DNA from: Chlamydoabsidia padenii
Lineage: Eukaryota > Mucoromycota > Mucoromycetes > Mucorales > Cunninghamellaceae
Assembly: GCA_025330725.1 (NCBI GenBank)
Contig: JAIWND010000013.1
Coordinates: 248,001 to 312,000, forward strand
Length of the DNA: 64,000 bases
Direction: 5' to 3'
The notes below the pieces were generated by a model that saw nothing but the letters and a program-made list of their open reading frames with translations, searched no databases and was not told the origin of the DNA. Below, one piece after another: positions 11,819-25,454 of this stretch. A program made the translations under genes and the position numbers. Position 1 is the first letter of the stretch. Every line of letters starts with the position of its first letter.

Positions 11819-12403
11819 CTATGAAACTACTTTTATAATCCCATCCCGATCCCCACTGATGATCATCGGATATGGAATCTCGGTCAAGACAAGATCTGTA
11901 ATCGCATCAGTATGATTCCGCATCAAATATTGTTGTTGACCCACGGTGCTATTCAAGCCATTGTATAAACGTTGTTGATTGATATGTGATGATGTTCTGC
12001 TGGGTATCGTTGATGCCGAAGAATGTTGTGATGGTCGTTGATGGGTGAATTCGAAATGAAAATTGATATTGTCATAAGTGTTGGAGCTAAAAGAAGAAGA
12101 AAGAAAAAAAAGCCGAGTTAAAATCCTCGTCCATCCCTTTTACTAATTACCTGTATCGTGGTTTTGATTCATCGATATCCAAACCCAAAATCACAGCCGA
12201 GTTTTCAATGCGATTCATGTCCCAAAAGCGGAGTTTCCGGTCAGCACCTCCTGTTAGCATAAAGTGGCATCCAGGTGGCGACGATAAGGCGCAGATTGTA
12301 TTTTCAGCATAGTTGATTTCTTGACTTGTAAATGTATTGAGCATGATCTCCGAGTCAGAAGGTACATCCAAAGCCTAGCGTGTGAAAGAAGATACAAGTC
12401 AGC

Positions 12404-12446
<43 letters not shown>

Positions 12447-15400
12447 CATTATCAGTGATCCTATACTGCACTTGCCTTGTAGTTTTCCAGACTAATACCA
12501 GTTGTTTTTTCATCACCAGATTTGACACCGTATACATCCATACATTTCAAATCCACAATGTTCCATACTGAGACTTCATTTTTGCCAGAAGCGATGATAA
12601 CCTGTTTGCTTTCCGTTCTTGGATCGTGGTTCAAGATCATCCGACTGATTCGAGTTTTACTTGGGTGGAGCCATGAGTGTAGAGCAATTTGGAATCGAAG
12701 ATCGTAAAGCGTCAGTATACCTCTAGTTGTGCCGACAAGTAACCATGTGTGAAGTCGATCTGTCACCATGGATGTGATTATACCTGTATAATACGTAAAA
12801 CATGTTGATCAACATTCCCATTAGATTTGCTTTTCTTTTTTTTTTTTCCCTTCTCACCATGACTTTTTTTATTTCGTAGTGTGACCAGTGTGTTCATCGT
12901 TAGCAGATCAATCAAGTAGATATTCCCCTTGTTCGTTCCCACCATCAGTATTGATTTGGATCCAGTCATAGTGTTGAATGCATCTGTTGGAATATAAGAT
13001 TAGCTTTAATCATACGTCTTCCTTGATTATACCCATTCCCTTTGTTGACTTACTACTAGTAAAATGCTGGATAATCAATGCATGTTCGTTCACCAGTTGA
13101 TGTTCCCGGACTGTGATACATTTTCCAAATTTCAATGTTGATCCAGAACTTCTAACATCGACCCTATTATAATATTATGTGTGTTAGTATGGTCGTTCAC
13201 CATCAACCCGCCCCCCCCCATCCTTGTTTTCTTTTCGTTGTAGATACCTAAATACATGGATGCTTCCATTGTTCGATGCAGCGGCCACACTATAAGTTTG
13301 CTGAATGAATGTTAAGCATTTGATGCTTCCTCCTATTAAACACAAAAGAATAGAGTGAGTTACTCGACCATCATTATTATGATCATATTACCTTGTTGAT
13401 TATAAGTGACCCGGGATCTGTTTGTGACATTTCGTTCCAACCTTGAGCAATCCCAAATCTTGACTGTACCATCATCAGAGCATGAGGCGAACAGTAAGTT
13501 GTCCCAAGAGATAGCCAATTGATTAATAGATGCGGTATGTTCTGTAAAGTGAGCCACAAGCGTGCCTTCGGGTTTCCAATTACTGATGGTTCGGAAGGAT
13601 GGTGTACCTTGGGGAATTCGTCGAATACGTCTCATTATAGCTGGATCACCGATGAATTCTATTATACACGCACCGGAATAAGAATTACAATGTTAATAAG
13701 CATTTAATCCTTTACCCCCTTTTTATTTTTGCATGAATTACCTGGTATATGTGGTGGGAATGCTTCCATTGCCGTTTTGTAAAGTATCCTTTGCAAATGC
13801 CCGTAGCCAACTACAATAATGATCATACAGAGAAAGTGTTAGTAATGGTCTAATATACAAATATATCTTTTGAAATCATGTTATTTTTCAGGTTTTTTTT
13901 TCTTTACCTGTATTTGTAGCATCCATTAGTTCATCTAAAGTTTCAGGTCCTTGTTTTACATTCATTAGTCTTTTCATGTCATCCTGGTGATTTATAAGAT
14001 CGGAGTATTGTATGGCTTTTAAACCGTCGTCTAAATGATTAATATGAGTAGCATGTAGGTTAGTAATAGTAGTAATAATGTTTTGTTTGTTACCTGACAT
14101 ACAATCATTCTTCGTAACAGGAGCACTGGTACCATAATTTTGATTCGAAGGTATAGAAGACTGTGATACTGAGTTTTCCGGTAGTATATTTTGGATCATA
14201 GCTTGTACATGTGGTTGGCTTGCTGTTCGGTTTAGATTGGTTATACCTTCTTCTTTCAGGTTCGAGTCATTTTTCATCTGTGCCCCTACGTTGTTTCCCT
14301 ATTGAATCACCCATGACCATGACCACAAATAAAAATAACGATATATTAGACACAAGTCATTCCATAATCATTGATATATATATATATATATATATATCAT
14401 ACCTGCTGCGTAATTGTGTTTCTATTCTTTGTACTCCAGACATGGACCTGCTGTGATAAGTCGGGGAGGAATACTGTCAAAGGAGTGACACCGAGATTCT
14501 TCAAAAAGATATCGGCATTCTAAAAATAGCATGATGAGATTAGGTAGTTACAAAGGGAATCAATTTACTTACCTTGGAAGCAATGTCATCAGAGATTTTG
14601 GATCGACTAATCAGGAATCAAATTAGAGTTAGTATACCAATCACAGCCATAATCGTGCAACTTTTATCATTACCTTGATCTTGTTCGAGACACCTTGTAT
14701 ATATAGTCCCGCATATAATGTAGCTTCAGTTCATCATCAGGAGACATTCCAACATTTCGAAGCTTCTCCAGGTATGACAAGTCCCTGTTTCATTATAAAA
14801 GAAGAGCAAAGTGAGTATCATTCCTTTTTTTTTTTTTTTTTAACCCAACGTTTCTTTTTGTAGCTTACTCTTGTGATAAGTTGATTTCATCACCAGCAGT
14901 CCAACCATTAAAAAGAGATCCTAAAGAATAGCATACAGCGGTTATTTATGCACAAGCAAATGTTGAATATAGATTTACCATGCCGAATCAAGGTCGCAGG
15001 CCCCACAGATGTTGATTTTGATGATGATGCACCCAAACGCCCACTACCTCGACGTTCTTGTTGCTGAGTCCTCCAGAATACAGTTTGTGAAGTTGCCTTG
15101 TTCGCCCAGAGAATAGCATGTTCGTATACCAATCGTGGAATCTAAAGAGAGAGAGAAAAAAAAAGTAATATAGTAAACAATCAGCAAACCATGTTTCTTT
15201 TTCTTCTAGTGTTATTACCGGTGGTTTCACATTATCCAACAGACATTCTTCATTGATTTCAGCAATGTCGGATCGTAGGAAGGGAGTCAGTAAAGGGTAG
15301 ATGATACACCAGCGATCTGTCTGAGGTAGATGTTTTATTGTTGATGATATAAAACCAATAGCACCTATACGATGATAAATATATAAAAAAAAGATCAAGT

Positions 15401-18400
15401 TATTTTGCTCCCGATATATAGTTTTCCAGCTTACCATGCCGAATCCACATACTGGGATGACATACCAGAGGTGATATAATACCGACCAGCTCCCATATCT
15501 TCATTTTCTGGAAGAGACCAAGATCAGCAAGACTAGTAAGTGAGTTCAACACCTTTTCGACCACAAATTCTTCGGCATCTACAGATACGCACCCAAAATA
15601 AAAAACGTTAAATGGGATTGATTAGTTATATGTTTGTTACCTGTGAGTGCTTGGACCATTAATGGTAAGATGTATTCTTCCAAACTTCTTGCACCTACAA
15701 AAGTCCCTACCCCTTTAACACTTTCGAAGAAAGCACTATTCCATTCAGTAACATAAAAAAGCAATTAGTATGTGCTATATGTTCCTTTGGTATAAACTTC
15801 TACTTTATTTTATTTTTGTTTTTTACCTTCGTAGCATCCAATCCTTATCATTCAAGTATGTGATCATATGGCTGAGTAGTACATCATTAGCTTTTTGTCG
15901 GCCAAAGAAGACACAGAGACAGGTGATGTCAGTCAATAGAGCCCGTTTTACCGCGCTTTCACTATCGATTAGCAGGATTGTAACTTGTTCTTGAATCACA
16001 GTTTGGAGGTCTTGTAACGATGAATCGTAAGCAGTCTAAGGTAAAAGAAGAGAGAGAGAATATTAGTATTGATAGATAGTGACATATGTTCCCTTATTAT
16101 TGGCTTACTTCAAAATCCAGTTCTTCAGTGTCGATATCAGCCACAGGGAAGGTATTATCTGTAAGCAAGAGCTGGGGGGGGAAAGTTAGCGGGGCTTCAA
16201 TCTGCATGATTATTGTTTTGGGACAAACCTGAGTCATTTCCAGGAAGCGCAGAGCAGTTTCAGATAACAAGGCAATGCAGCTGGCATAAGTAGTCCTGAC
16301 CATTACATTGGGATCGGTAGCAAATTCACGCACAGAGGGAAGGATATATTCTGGAAATATCCGCGCATTGATTGGAGAGATGGATTCGACTATGCATAGC
16401 TGTAAAAGAAAAGTTAATATCAAAGCAATCAATCATCGCCCTTCTTTTTTCTTTTTTGATAGTACTTACCACTTGGGTGAGGACTTTGAGCGCATTGGAG
16501 CGGACAAGAGCAGATTCATCCGACAAGAGGACCATAACATAGGGTATTAGACGATCGAGTTTTACATCATCAGATAGGTGTTCCGCAAGTGCAAGAAGGA
16601 TATCCAGTGATTTAAGTTTTGAGCTTGAATACAATGTGTTTCGTACCAAGGAGCAAACAAAAGACAGTATGATCAAGTACCCTTGTTCTATCAATATAAT
16701 AATGAAAAAAGTCATTAGTAAATATGAGAGTGAAAATGAGGGCAGATATAGTGAGTTTACCCCCGGAGTTTGGCGAATGGTTGCATGTGTGGATACTGGT
16801 TCGTTGATTGTCATAGTTGGGTATGTTGAGAGTAGGAGGTAATATAATCTAACAAGAGAGATAATGACTTGATTAGTAAAGCCATTCAATCCATCCGTTT
16901 TCATGTCCTTACTTACTGAAGAAGTTGTTGTATTTGGTAAATCTATGATTGGACATTACAAAAAGCAAGGTTAGAATGGGTACATCGTCATAAATGATAG
17001 AGAGTCATCCTTACCAGAGAGAGTTCTTCGTCTTTCACCAGCTTTTCCTTCGATGAAATTGTCGTCTTCAGATGATAGTGGCTGTTGGTGGTGTTGGAGT
17101 AGTCGTGATATCCGATCAAAATCATAGTAGAGTCGTTCAATCTTTTCGTCAGGATCCATGAGTTTTTTGTGAGGTTGAGTGACGAGCGGGAATGCTGGTG
17201 ACATGTATGACATCAACTTGTTTTCGACGGTTTGTATCTTTGATGGCAGTGTTTCGCTTTTGTCGGTAAGTAATGCCATATATTCGTGTAAAAAGTCGTA
17301 AAAGTAATCAGGAAAAGCCTTTCCACGCCTGTTAAGAAGTAGTTTTAGTCAGCCCCGTGTTTAATTACCCTATTTTGTTTTTGTTTTCTTAAATCATTAC
17401 CATTCTGACAGGTACTTTTCTGCAGTGAATCGTTTTGCCGGATCGAGTTGAATCATATGTAGCACCATATCCTATAAATCAAACCAATTGAGAATACATT
17501 ATATATATATATGCCCACAAGAAGACTTTATCTTTTGATTACCTTGATATCTGGATCACCCATCTTGTCCAGCTTTTGAGAGGGATCAAAGTCACCATTT
17601 TGGTATTTGTATAATTGTGAGAGTGAGAATGTAGATGAGCCTTCCAAGAATAGTTCAGCGATTACGCATCTAAGATATAAAATGTTTGGATGGTCATTAG
17701 TTATCACACCTTTATATGTCTATTCATATGTCCTTACCCTACTGAGAAGATGTCCATTTCCGCAGTCAGTTCACATAATGTATCGTTGACGCCAGAGCCC
17801 CGAGCTTTCTAATCAAAAGAAGGATAAAACACATATAATTAGTAAGATAAAGTCCTGACTTGAATCTTTGTTCTTTTCTATTACCAAACGTTGATCAATT
17901 TCGGAGCCCGCCTTGTAGAATCGTTCAGGGGCGATGTAACAACTTCGCCGAGAGGAGGTGTCAAAGAAGAAGGAGAAGTCCGCCGGATCGTCCTATCAAA
18001 ATAATAATTAGTATTAAAAGGGACCTATTATACTATTATAATTTTACCTCTGGTAAGAATGTTGGTTTATATGAGGCAAAGTCGACAAGATAAGCCCAGT
18101 TCCACGAAGTCACCAATACATTTTCAGTTTTAATATCCCCGTGATATACCTTCTGTTGATGACAATCCGCTACACCACGTAATAGTTGATACGCTATCCA
18201 CTTTTTTTCCACCAAAGTCAAGAAGGGTCTTATGCTAAAATAAAAAAATAAAAAAATAAAAATAAGAATAAAAAGAGAGAAAGAGAGAATCAAAGGTGGT
18301 AATATTGGAGTTAATAACATATCGTTTTTGTTGTCTGTCTTGACTTCACCTTATTCGATCGTATAAGCTACTGTAAAAGTATTGTCGTACCATGTATGCC

Positions 18401-18841
18401 GCACCATCAGTTTCAAGTATCTTCTGCACCGTAAATACATTAGGGATCATGGAGATGGCGTCGTATTCATCTAGTCAATATAATATAACATGAAGAATTA
18501 GGTGGAGTCAGATCCACCAATTACACATCAATTATATTTTACCTTGCAGTTGTTTTACATGCTTTCGTACAGAGACCCCTTTTGGTTTGATGAGAATTTT
18601 GACAACCACCAAGCCATCCTTGTGTCGTCCACGTATAGTCTTCATGAATCGAGCGTTACCCAAACTATGGTCAATAATATAAAAAAAAAAGTAAGTTTGG
18701 TTGATACAGTGACCGACCCATTCTTTATTGGCTTTAACTGTAAAAGCATACCTACCTTCGTTCATATTGGATGTCTCCGAGTTCGCTAACATAACTATCA
18801 ACCACCACAACAGCATTAAAGTTGGATATATTGTTACCCAT
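11819..18841 (-). CDS. VPS15: Vps15, regulatory pseudokinase/kinase of class III PI3-kinase
   Basis: Membrane-anchored scaffold of the Vps34 PI3-kinase complexes in vesicle traffic and autophagy. The protein starts MGNNISNF, an N-myristoylation signal. The kinase domain follows: QYERSLGNARF, VVVKIL, MVRQY, then [14 protein letters not shown] (HGDIK in place of HRDLK), DFA in place of DFG, and [14 protein letters not shown] and DIFSVGCVIAELF segments; all are Vps15 traits. The middle, about 17.3-14.5 kb, is HEAT-like helical repeats ([23 protein letters not shown], then [17 protein letters not shown]). The C terminus is WD40: [54 protein letters not shown], and finally [11 protein letters not shown] at the stop (11819-11821). 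About 20 small introns interrupt it; one near 12410-12446 contains a 38-nt poly-A (minus). Domain order and ends match the family; internal exon edges are approximate. Confidence 0.93.
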
Positions 18842-19624
18842 ATTATTAATACAGAGTTACAAAGATTACAGAGAAAGGATTATGCGTGAATAAAAGAAGA
18901 AAAGAGGAAGAAAAAAGAAAGATAGAATTGAGTTTTCCCAAAAAACCAAAAATGTCGGAGTTGTGATTTGTAAAAGCTACCCAGTAAAAGATATACGATC
19001 GAGTGTCCAAAGTAGCTTTAATGTAGTTTTGCATTGATAATGTAATTTGCCAGAAAGGTATGACTGATCTCGATAGTACCTTCTATCCAGCTATTTTAAG
19101 CAGTGATCACTTTAATAAGTCTGACTGCTGATAACAGTGCATATGATAATGTTACTAAAAGCTGAACTGAATGTGTGGATACAATGATTACTTGGTTCAT
19201 GCTTCTTCCTTTCATTGAAAAAGAAGTAACCCCTACCATTCAACCATGTTCTAATCATGTCAAAATGGTATCAGTTTCAACTCCGATAGTCAGTCTTTTT
19301 TGGGGTGTCTTGTTGCTGCTGTCGACCGCATTGATATGAAAACTGGGTTATATATCACTTGAATAGCTTCAAGAATACATAATAATCTATATCTTTATTG
19401 TTCTTTTTGGTATGGGACAAGTATGCATATCGGCTCTCATCCTTTGTAAGGGTGCTGGGCCAAAAGAACGTGACTCCGCAATTTTTTACCCGTGGGAAAA
19501 AAAATCAAGTCTCTGGTTTTTCCCCACGATTTTTTATTTCTTCTTTCTTTCGTTCCTCTTCCTCCCCCCCCCCTTTTTTTTTTTTATTGTCGTGCACAAT
19601 TTATTCCCCTCTACTAGACCAACA
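18842..19624. other. Divergent promoter between VPS15 and MCC beta
   Basis: About 780 bp with no reading frame of note and no exact copy of the recurrent element. A pyrimidine-rich tract (CCCCCCCCC and T-runs, 19560-19585) ends 40 bp before the plus-strand ATG, a common arrangement in this window. Confidence 0.45.
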
Positions 19625-22146
19625 ATGTTATCTTCACGTATTGTACAAGCAACGCGATTGGTATCAAGACACTCTCTCACTTTCAAGAAAGCTACCATCC
19701 TTCGTGGTTATCATGTCTTCCACGAAGAACAAGCCAATATTTTACCCAACAAGGTAGAAACTGCCAGTGCTTCATTCAAGGTAAATATACTATTAAAAAA
19801 AAAAAAAGGTTAACAGCAGGCTTTTACACTTGCTCATTATATTTTTACATTGTAGGAAAATGCTGAAAAAATGAAAGCCTTGGTGGAGGATTTGGAATTG
19901 AAGACTGAAAAGATCAAACTAGGTAAGTAGCTGATGTGGTTATGACATTGGTATAAATACTTACCTTGTGAATCCTATAGGTGGTGGTGAAGCTGCACGC
20001 AAGCGCCATTTGTCAAGAAACAAGATGCTTCCACGAGACAGGTAAGATAATACCTGGTATGATATCAAAGACTAATATAACCATTTATCCCTATCTCTTC
20101 TGCCTTTGCTCTTCCATAGAATCAACCGACTATTGGATCCTGGGTAAGAAAACAAATGGCTATAGTAGAAATTGTACTAATTTTCATATCATTTTACTAG
20201 CTCTCCTTTCTTGGAATTGTCTCAATTGGCTGGTTACGAATTATATGAAGATGATGTACCTGCAGGTGGCGTGATTACTGGTATTGGACGTGTTAATGGG
20301 TAAGTGAAATCAACAAAAAAGAAATTCGTCAAACTGTCCATTTTTTAACAACTTCTTTATTTTGCCCATAGTACCGAATGTATGGTTGTCGCCAATGATC
20401 CCACTGTCAAGGGTGGCTCCTACTATCCTATCACAGGTAAATGAAAGTGTCATAATGACCGGAATTATGTACTTGATAAATGTTATAACTCATCAACTTT
20501 TTTTTTTTTTTTTGGTGCGTGTGTATACTCAGTGAAGAAACATCTTCGTGCTCAAGAAATCGCAAAGGAAAACAACTTGCCTTGTGTCTACTTGGGTAAG
20601 AATATCTAAAGTGTGAAAAAACGAAAAAGGCCACGGGGACTAACCTAGACAATGCCATCTTTTATATAGTTGATTCTGGAGGTGCTAATCTTCCTCGCCA
20701 AGCTGATGTTTTCCCTGATCGTGAACATTTTGGTCGCATCTTTTACAACCAGGTAAAGTATATCATTCTGTATATCAAAGCATTGTCATGGTACTAATGT
20801 AAATTATTTTTTTAAAAAAAAACGTAGGCCAACATGTCAGCCAAAGGAATTCCTCAAATTGCTGCTGTGATGGGTTCTTGTACAGCTGGTGGTGCGTACG
20901 TTCCTGCGATGTCTGATGAAAGTATCATTGTCAAGAAACAAGGAACAATCTTTTTGGCTGGTCCTCCTTTGGTCAAGGCTGCTATTGGTGAAGATATCAG
21001 TGCGGAAGATCTTGGTGGTGCTGATTTACATTGTAAGTTTAAAATAAAGAAGCATAAAAGAAATTAATATATATAAACTTTTTACTGACTCTTATCATTG
21101 TATCAGGTCGTACATCGGGTGTCACTGATCATTATGCTCTGGATGATGAACATGCTCTTGTGCTCGCTCGACGAGTAGTTGCCAACTTGAATCGAACAAA
21201 GAATGTCCAGGTAAGCCATCAAAGAAAACAGCAAGTCATTCCCTCTTACTGACTCGATTTGTTTTTTATCACTATAGCTGGCAATGCGCACTCCCGAAGA
21301 ACCATTATACTCTTCAGATGAAATTGGAGGCATTGTTGGTGATAATCTACGAAAACCCTTTGACAGCAAAAACATCATTGCAAGAATCGTCGATGGTAGT
21401 CGCTTCTCCGAATTCAAGGAACATTATGGTACAACTTTGGTCACTGGTTTCGCTCACATCCATGGTCACCCTGTCGGTATTGTGGCTAACAATGGTATCC
21501 TCTTCTCTGAATCAGCCTTGAAGGGTGCTCACTTTATTGAATTATGCTCTCAACGTGGTATCCCCTTGGTCTTTTTACAAAACATCACTGGCTTTATGGT
21601 GGGTAGCAGTGCTGAAGCAGGAGGTATCGCAAAGAACGGTGCTAAACTTGTCAATGCAGTGTCCTGTGCTCAAGTCCCGAAATTCACAATCATCACTGGT
21701 GGAAGTTTCGGTGCTGGTAATTATGGTATGTGTGGTCGGGCCTATTCTCCTCGATTCTTATGGATGTATCCTGTAAGTATACTTTTTTTAATAACAAGCT
21801 ACTATGCATCAACTCATCTACTTTTTTTAAAATATAAATGTGTAATCTTTAGAATGCTCGTATCTCGGTGATGGGTGGTGAACAAAGTGCAAATGTGTTG
21901 GCTCAAATCACTCGAGAAAGCAAGGCTAAAAAGGGATTAACTTGGACCAAGGAAGAAGAAGAAGCATTTATGGCACCTATCCGTGAAAAGTATGAAAAGG
22001 AAGGTCATCCTTACTTCTCTAGCGCTCGACTGTGGGACGACGGTGTGATCAACCCCAAGGATACTCGTAGCGTGCTTGGACTGGCGTTGAGCGCTAGTAT
22101 GAACGCTCCCATCGAAAAAACTCAATTTGGTGTCTTCAGAATGTAG
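19625..22146 (+). CDS. MCCB: Methylcrotonoyl-CoA carboxylase beta subunit, mitochondrial
   Basis: Carboxyltransferase subunit that moves CO2 from biotin to 3-methylcrotonyl-CoA in leucine breakdown in the mitochondrial matrix. The N terminus [20 protein letters not shown] is rich in Arg/Ser with no acids, a good presequence. About 11 small exons (19625-19780, 19856-19922, 19981-20041, 20120-20143, from 20201 onward) yield the core: [84 protein letters not shown]-type [48 protein letters not shown] and [26 protein letters not shown] and the MGGEQSA signature favour MCC beta over propionyl-CoA carboxylase. The frame ends FGVFRM. It should pair with an alpha (biotin) subunit encoded elsewhere. 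Confidence 0.96.
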
Positions 22147-22254
22147 ATGACTAGTTAACTTGTCTTTTTTTAGTCTTATCATAACCCTGAACACACCTCA
22201 TCTAGATTTACTCAATAATAAAAATGGCCATTTGACCACAATGGGTGGAAATGT

Positions 22255-22290
22255 ATTGAAATCCCGCCATGTCTATATTTCAAATGCCGG
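22255..22290 (+). promoter_or_regulatory. Two variant copies of recurrent promoter element, COA5
   Basis: TTGAAATCCCGCC at about 22256 and TTTCAAATGCCGG at about 22278, 66-100 bp upstream of the COA5 ATG. Both differ from the 11-mer core by one or two bases. Confidence 0.4.
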
Positions 22291-22355
22291 TTTAATTTAC
22301 TCACCTTTTTTTTTTTTTTTTGTTTGCTTCCACTTTATAATCACAACTCAACATA

Positions 22356-22648
22356 ATGCCTTCATCTTGCCAAGAAATCCGACAAGAACTCATCGACTGT
22401 ATGCTCAAATCTAACTGTGTCTTGGTGAAAGGAAATACGGTGGCGGAATGCTTTAAAAAGGAACACGAAGCCGATGTCCCTTCTGAATGTCAAAGTATCA
22501 AAAGAAGTTATGCTGATTGTCGAAGGGGAATGGTAAGTACTAGATACGAATACTTTTTTACTTGAAAAATGGTACCACTAATGCTTCTAACTTTGATTAC
22601 TTATAGCTCGACCCACGTATGCGATTCAGGGGAAACAAAACAAATTAA
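22356..22648 (+). CDS. COA5: Pet191/COA5, cytochrome c oxidase assembly factor
   Basis: Small twin-CX9C protein of the mitochondrial intermembrane space needed for cytochrome c oxidase assembly. Exons 22356-22532 and 22607-22648 join after the ATG of GM|LDPRMRFRGN. The sequence starts MPSSCQEIRQELIDCMLKSNC and has a second CX9C in SECQSIKRSYADCRRGM; both disulfide pairs are intact. The ending MLDPRMRFRGN is diagnostic for Pet191. Length about 72 residues fits the family. The ATG lies 210 bp after the MCC beta stop, same strand; no co-transcription is implied. Confidence 0.95.
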
Positions 22649-23864
22649 ATCCTTCGACAACGACACAGGCAATCAACGTACAATAGCACCTTTATACACT
22701 TACCATTCACTGCCACAACACCGTTTACCTAGTTTAATTTATTTATTACTGTGACATTCCTTTTACTTGTATAATTCTTCTTTGTAGGACTTTGATTATG
22801 TTTCTCATTGGAGGAAGATCTCTCCATTATACATACTTCATCATAACCCCCTCTTTTTTTTTTTTTTTCTTTTTTACCCTTCGACTTATTAATAAAAACA
22901 GCTTTTACATAGTTACATATCAGTCTTTCTTTGTTTGACATTTTGTCTTGCCTAAACAGATGACAGGTATACACAGCCTTATAAAGTGGACACGTGACCG
23001 CACCACGGGAACCATTTTGAATCACTTTGAATCAGAATCACAGTGAGTCTTGGCAGAAATGAATCAAAATGATTATTCTGTGATTACTTCACGTGGTTTG
23101 ACTTGGCAAACTCATCATCAGTTTGTCCAGTCTGCTTCATACGTATACATTCTTCATACCCTTTGCTATTCGTAAAGTCATTATTATATATACAGTGTGT
23201 ATCAAGTTCAACAGTATGTTTTATTAAATTCAATCACAAATTTTTACTATAGCTACTCTATTTCTACCTACTATAACCATTCTATTACCACTACATGTTT
23301 GCAATGACAAAAAGAAGGGTGTCAGATGCAACAGAGGGATCAAGCCAAAGGGGATCTATAAAAGATGAACTGGATAGTCAATTGATAATACGATAAACAT
23401 TATTTGTTTTATTCATATAAGAGTATTGAATAGTTTTACTTTTCTTTGCTGCTTCATTGCATTAAGCAACAAGCTACATCTGGGTTGGGGTTCGGAAAAA
23501 GTAAAAAAGAACTTTTATTCGGGTCGGCATTGGAAATCTGTTTACATAGCTATAAAAAAATTAAAAAAATTAAGGGTCCGCTGCTTTGAAAACCCCCCTG
23601 AAGGGTTGAAATGGATGAAGTTAGAATACTGTTTTAGTGAGCAATATAACGTTCCCGAAGGACTAAAACATATAAATACAATAGCCTTTTTATTTTATTG
23701 GATAAAGGGGAACGCATAATTCTATTCTACTGCTATTCTAAATATCACAACCTATTGTATTTTATCATACACATACACCTCACCTTTATACGTAAATCCG
23801 ATCTAATTTTGTAACTCCGACGTTTTGCTTTATCATTTAGATCTAAATTAAAATTTCATCAGAG
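22649..23864. other. Intergenic, COA5 3' flank to tRNA-Asn
   Basis: No believable gene. AT-rich with T-runs near 22855; a plus-strand frame at 23426-23719 begins with TTG, not ATG, and has no recognisable domain. Direct repeats of the words TTGAATCA / AATCAGAATCACA occur near 23015-23080. Confidence 0.4.
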
Positions 23865-23938
23865 GCCTTCGTGGCGCAATTGGCTAGCGCGTCTGACTGT
23901 TAATCAGGAGGTTGGTGGTTCAAGCCCACCCGGGGGCG
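23865..23938 (+). tRNA. tRNA-Asn (GTT anticodon)
   Basis: A 74-nt cloverleaf. Acceptor GCCTTCG pairs with CGGGGGC using G-T pairs; D arm has the A box TGGCGCAATTGG; anticodon stem CTGA/TCAG closes the loop CTGTTAA with GTT at 23899-23901; T arm GTTCAAGCC is the B box. No intron. A T-run follows within a few bases (ATTTATTTTTTGTTTTT), suitable for Pol III termination. Confidence 0.95.
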
Positions 23939-23989
23939 ATTTATTTTTTGTTTTTGGCTGCCGTCAGCGGAGTTGGAAAAACGATGTGT

Positions 23990-24180
23990 GGATACGGCTA
24001 AATCTGGTAGATGTTAGAGTATCTCGGGTTCAGAAAGTATGTTTTGTATATATTAAAGTAGTAAGCACCAGAATCTTTTTGGTTTAGATTTAACCTTTGA
24101 GATGTACTTGAATGTACTTGTAAATGTAAGAGAGAAAAAAGTAAATCCCAAAAAGGAAGTCGGGATTTGAAAATATAATA
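23990..24180 (+). repeat. tRNA-downstream repeat family, copy A
   Basis: Begins GATACGGCTAAATCTG about 52 bp after tRNA-Asn, includes a TTAAAGTAGT(A/G)AGCACC core and an AATCTTTTTGG, AT, TTTAGATT(T/C)AACC section, and ends with an exact CGGGATTTGAA (24161-24171). Related copies at 24715-24860, 25215-25365, 30808-31212 and 42040-42145. Confidence 0.7.
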
Positions 24181-24647
24181 AAAAGGGGCTCCTGTTCCAA
24201 AGAGCGGTAAAGACAATAGTTACACTTTCTAAGTAACTTGATAATAATAGAGTTAGCTTTTAATAAAGCCCTTTTTTATTTTCAAAGATAGTTTTTTTAT
24301 TAAAAGAGAAACTTGATAAAACTGAAGAAAAAAGAAATAAATTCTGGATGAGAAGGGTGCTATTTATACTATTCAGATTCAGGGGTAAGTTATACTAAAA
24401 GATAGATATTTGTTTAAAATGATAAAACGATGGTTTATGGTTCATGGTTATGATCATGGATGAACAAAAAGTCAAGGTCTGGTCATGGTCATGGAGTAGA
24501 TCATGATTCAGGGGTGACAAATAGATAGTCCTTGGCTATGGAAAAGGTAAATATTGTATATGGGTAAACCGAGTGATAGATTTCATTTATTTTCAGAAAG
24601 TAGACAAGAGTCAAAAGGTGACATGAAACTAGATAACGGCTAATAGC

Positions 24648-24684
<37 letters not shown>

Positions 24685-24714
24685 ACTCGTCAAGTTGCAA
24701 CAAGTCAGGTGCGA

Positions 24715-24860
24715 CATAGTGTGTCTTAGATTTGGAAAATATGTTTCGTTTGTATTAAAGTAGTGAGCACCAAAATCTTTTTGATTTAGATTCAACCTTT
24801 TGTATGTTCTTGTTAAAAAGAGAAAAAGAAAAGAGACCCAAATTTGGAAACGGAACTTAA
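24715..24860 (+). repeat. tRNA-downstream repeat family, copy B
   Basis: Contains TTAAAGTAGTGAGCACCAAA and TTTAGATTCAACCTTTTG, followed by a purine-rich run. Preceded by a 32-nt poly-A (24651-24682). No tRNA lies directly upstream, so this may be a tandem extension of copy A. Confidence 0.65.
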
Positions 24861-25214
24861 AAATAAAATAGATCTTGAATCACAATAAGATCGACAAAGA
24901 CTTGGTTACGCTTGTAAAGTAACTGTGAATAAGACAAATGGAAATAATAAAGCCAATAAAAGAGGATTTTATATCAAAAGAAGATCACAAAATTACACTT
25001 GTCAAGTAACTTGATAGACAAAGTAGATGGTAAAAGAGAAAGCTCTTGATAAGTTCTTTGATGTGAGAAACTTATTTATTGTAAAACTAAATAGAAGTAA
25101 AAAATGTGGATGGAGGGAAGTTCATGGAGCAAAATGAAGCATTCATGCGGGCTTCATGGGTAATTATATTCAAGATCCGACTTCGGCTTCGTCTTGGAGT
25201 CCCTAGTTAATCAA

Positions 25215-25365
25215 ATCGGTGAAGTAAGATACTTCTTCTTGTATGTCCAAAACAGAAGTAAGTACTGGAACCTTTTACTCGAGTTTTAATCTTTTGTTCG
25301 TTTTTGATAAGAAAAAGAAAAACAAAGAGATCTCAATTGAGATATCGGGATTTGAAAATAGAATA
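25215..25365 (+). repeat. tRNA-downstream repeat family, copy C (diverged)
   Basis: A weaker relative: GTAAGTACTGGAACCTTTT, then ATCTTTTGTTCG, a purine run, and an exact CGGGATTTGAA at 25346-25356. Confidence 0.5.
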
Positions 25366-25454
25366 AAATAGACGAACCTTTCCCTTCCTCCAAAGTGAAC
25401 TACCGACAGGCTTTGAATTTACGTGTTTCTTTTGGTTGAGATTTGTGATATAAG

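Noticed and set aside
23426..23719. 97-codon ORF upstream of tRNA-Asn
   Set aside because: Starts at TTG, no domain, Lys/Phe-rich AT-driven composition.
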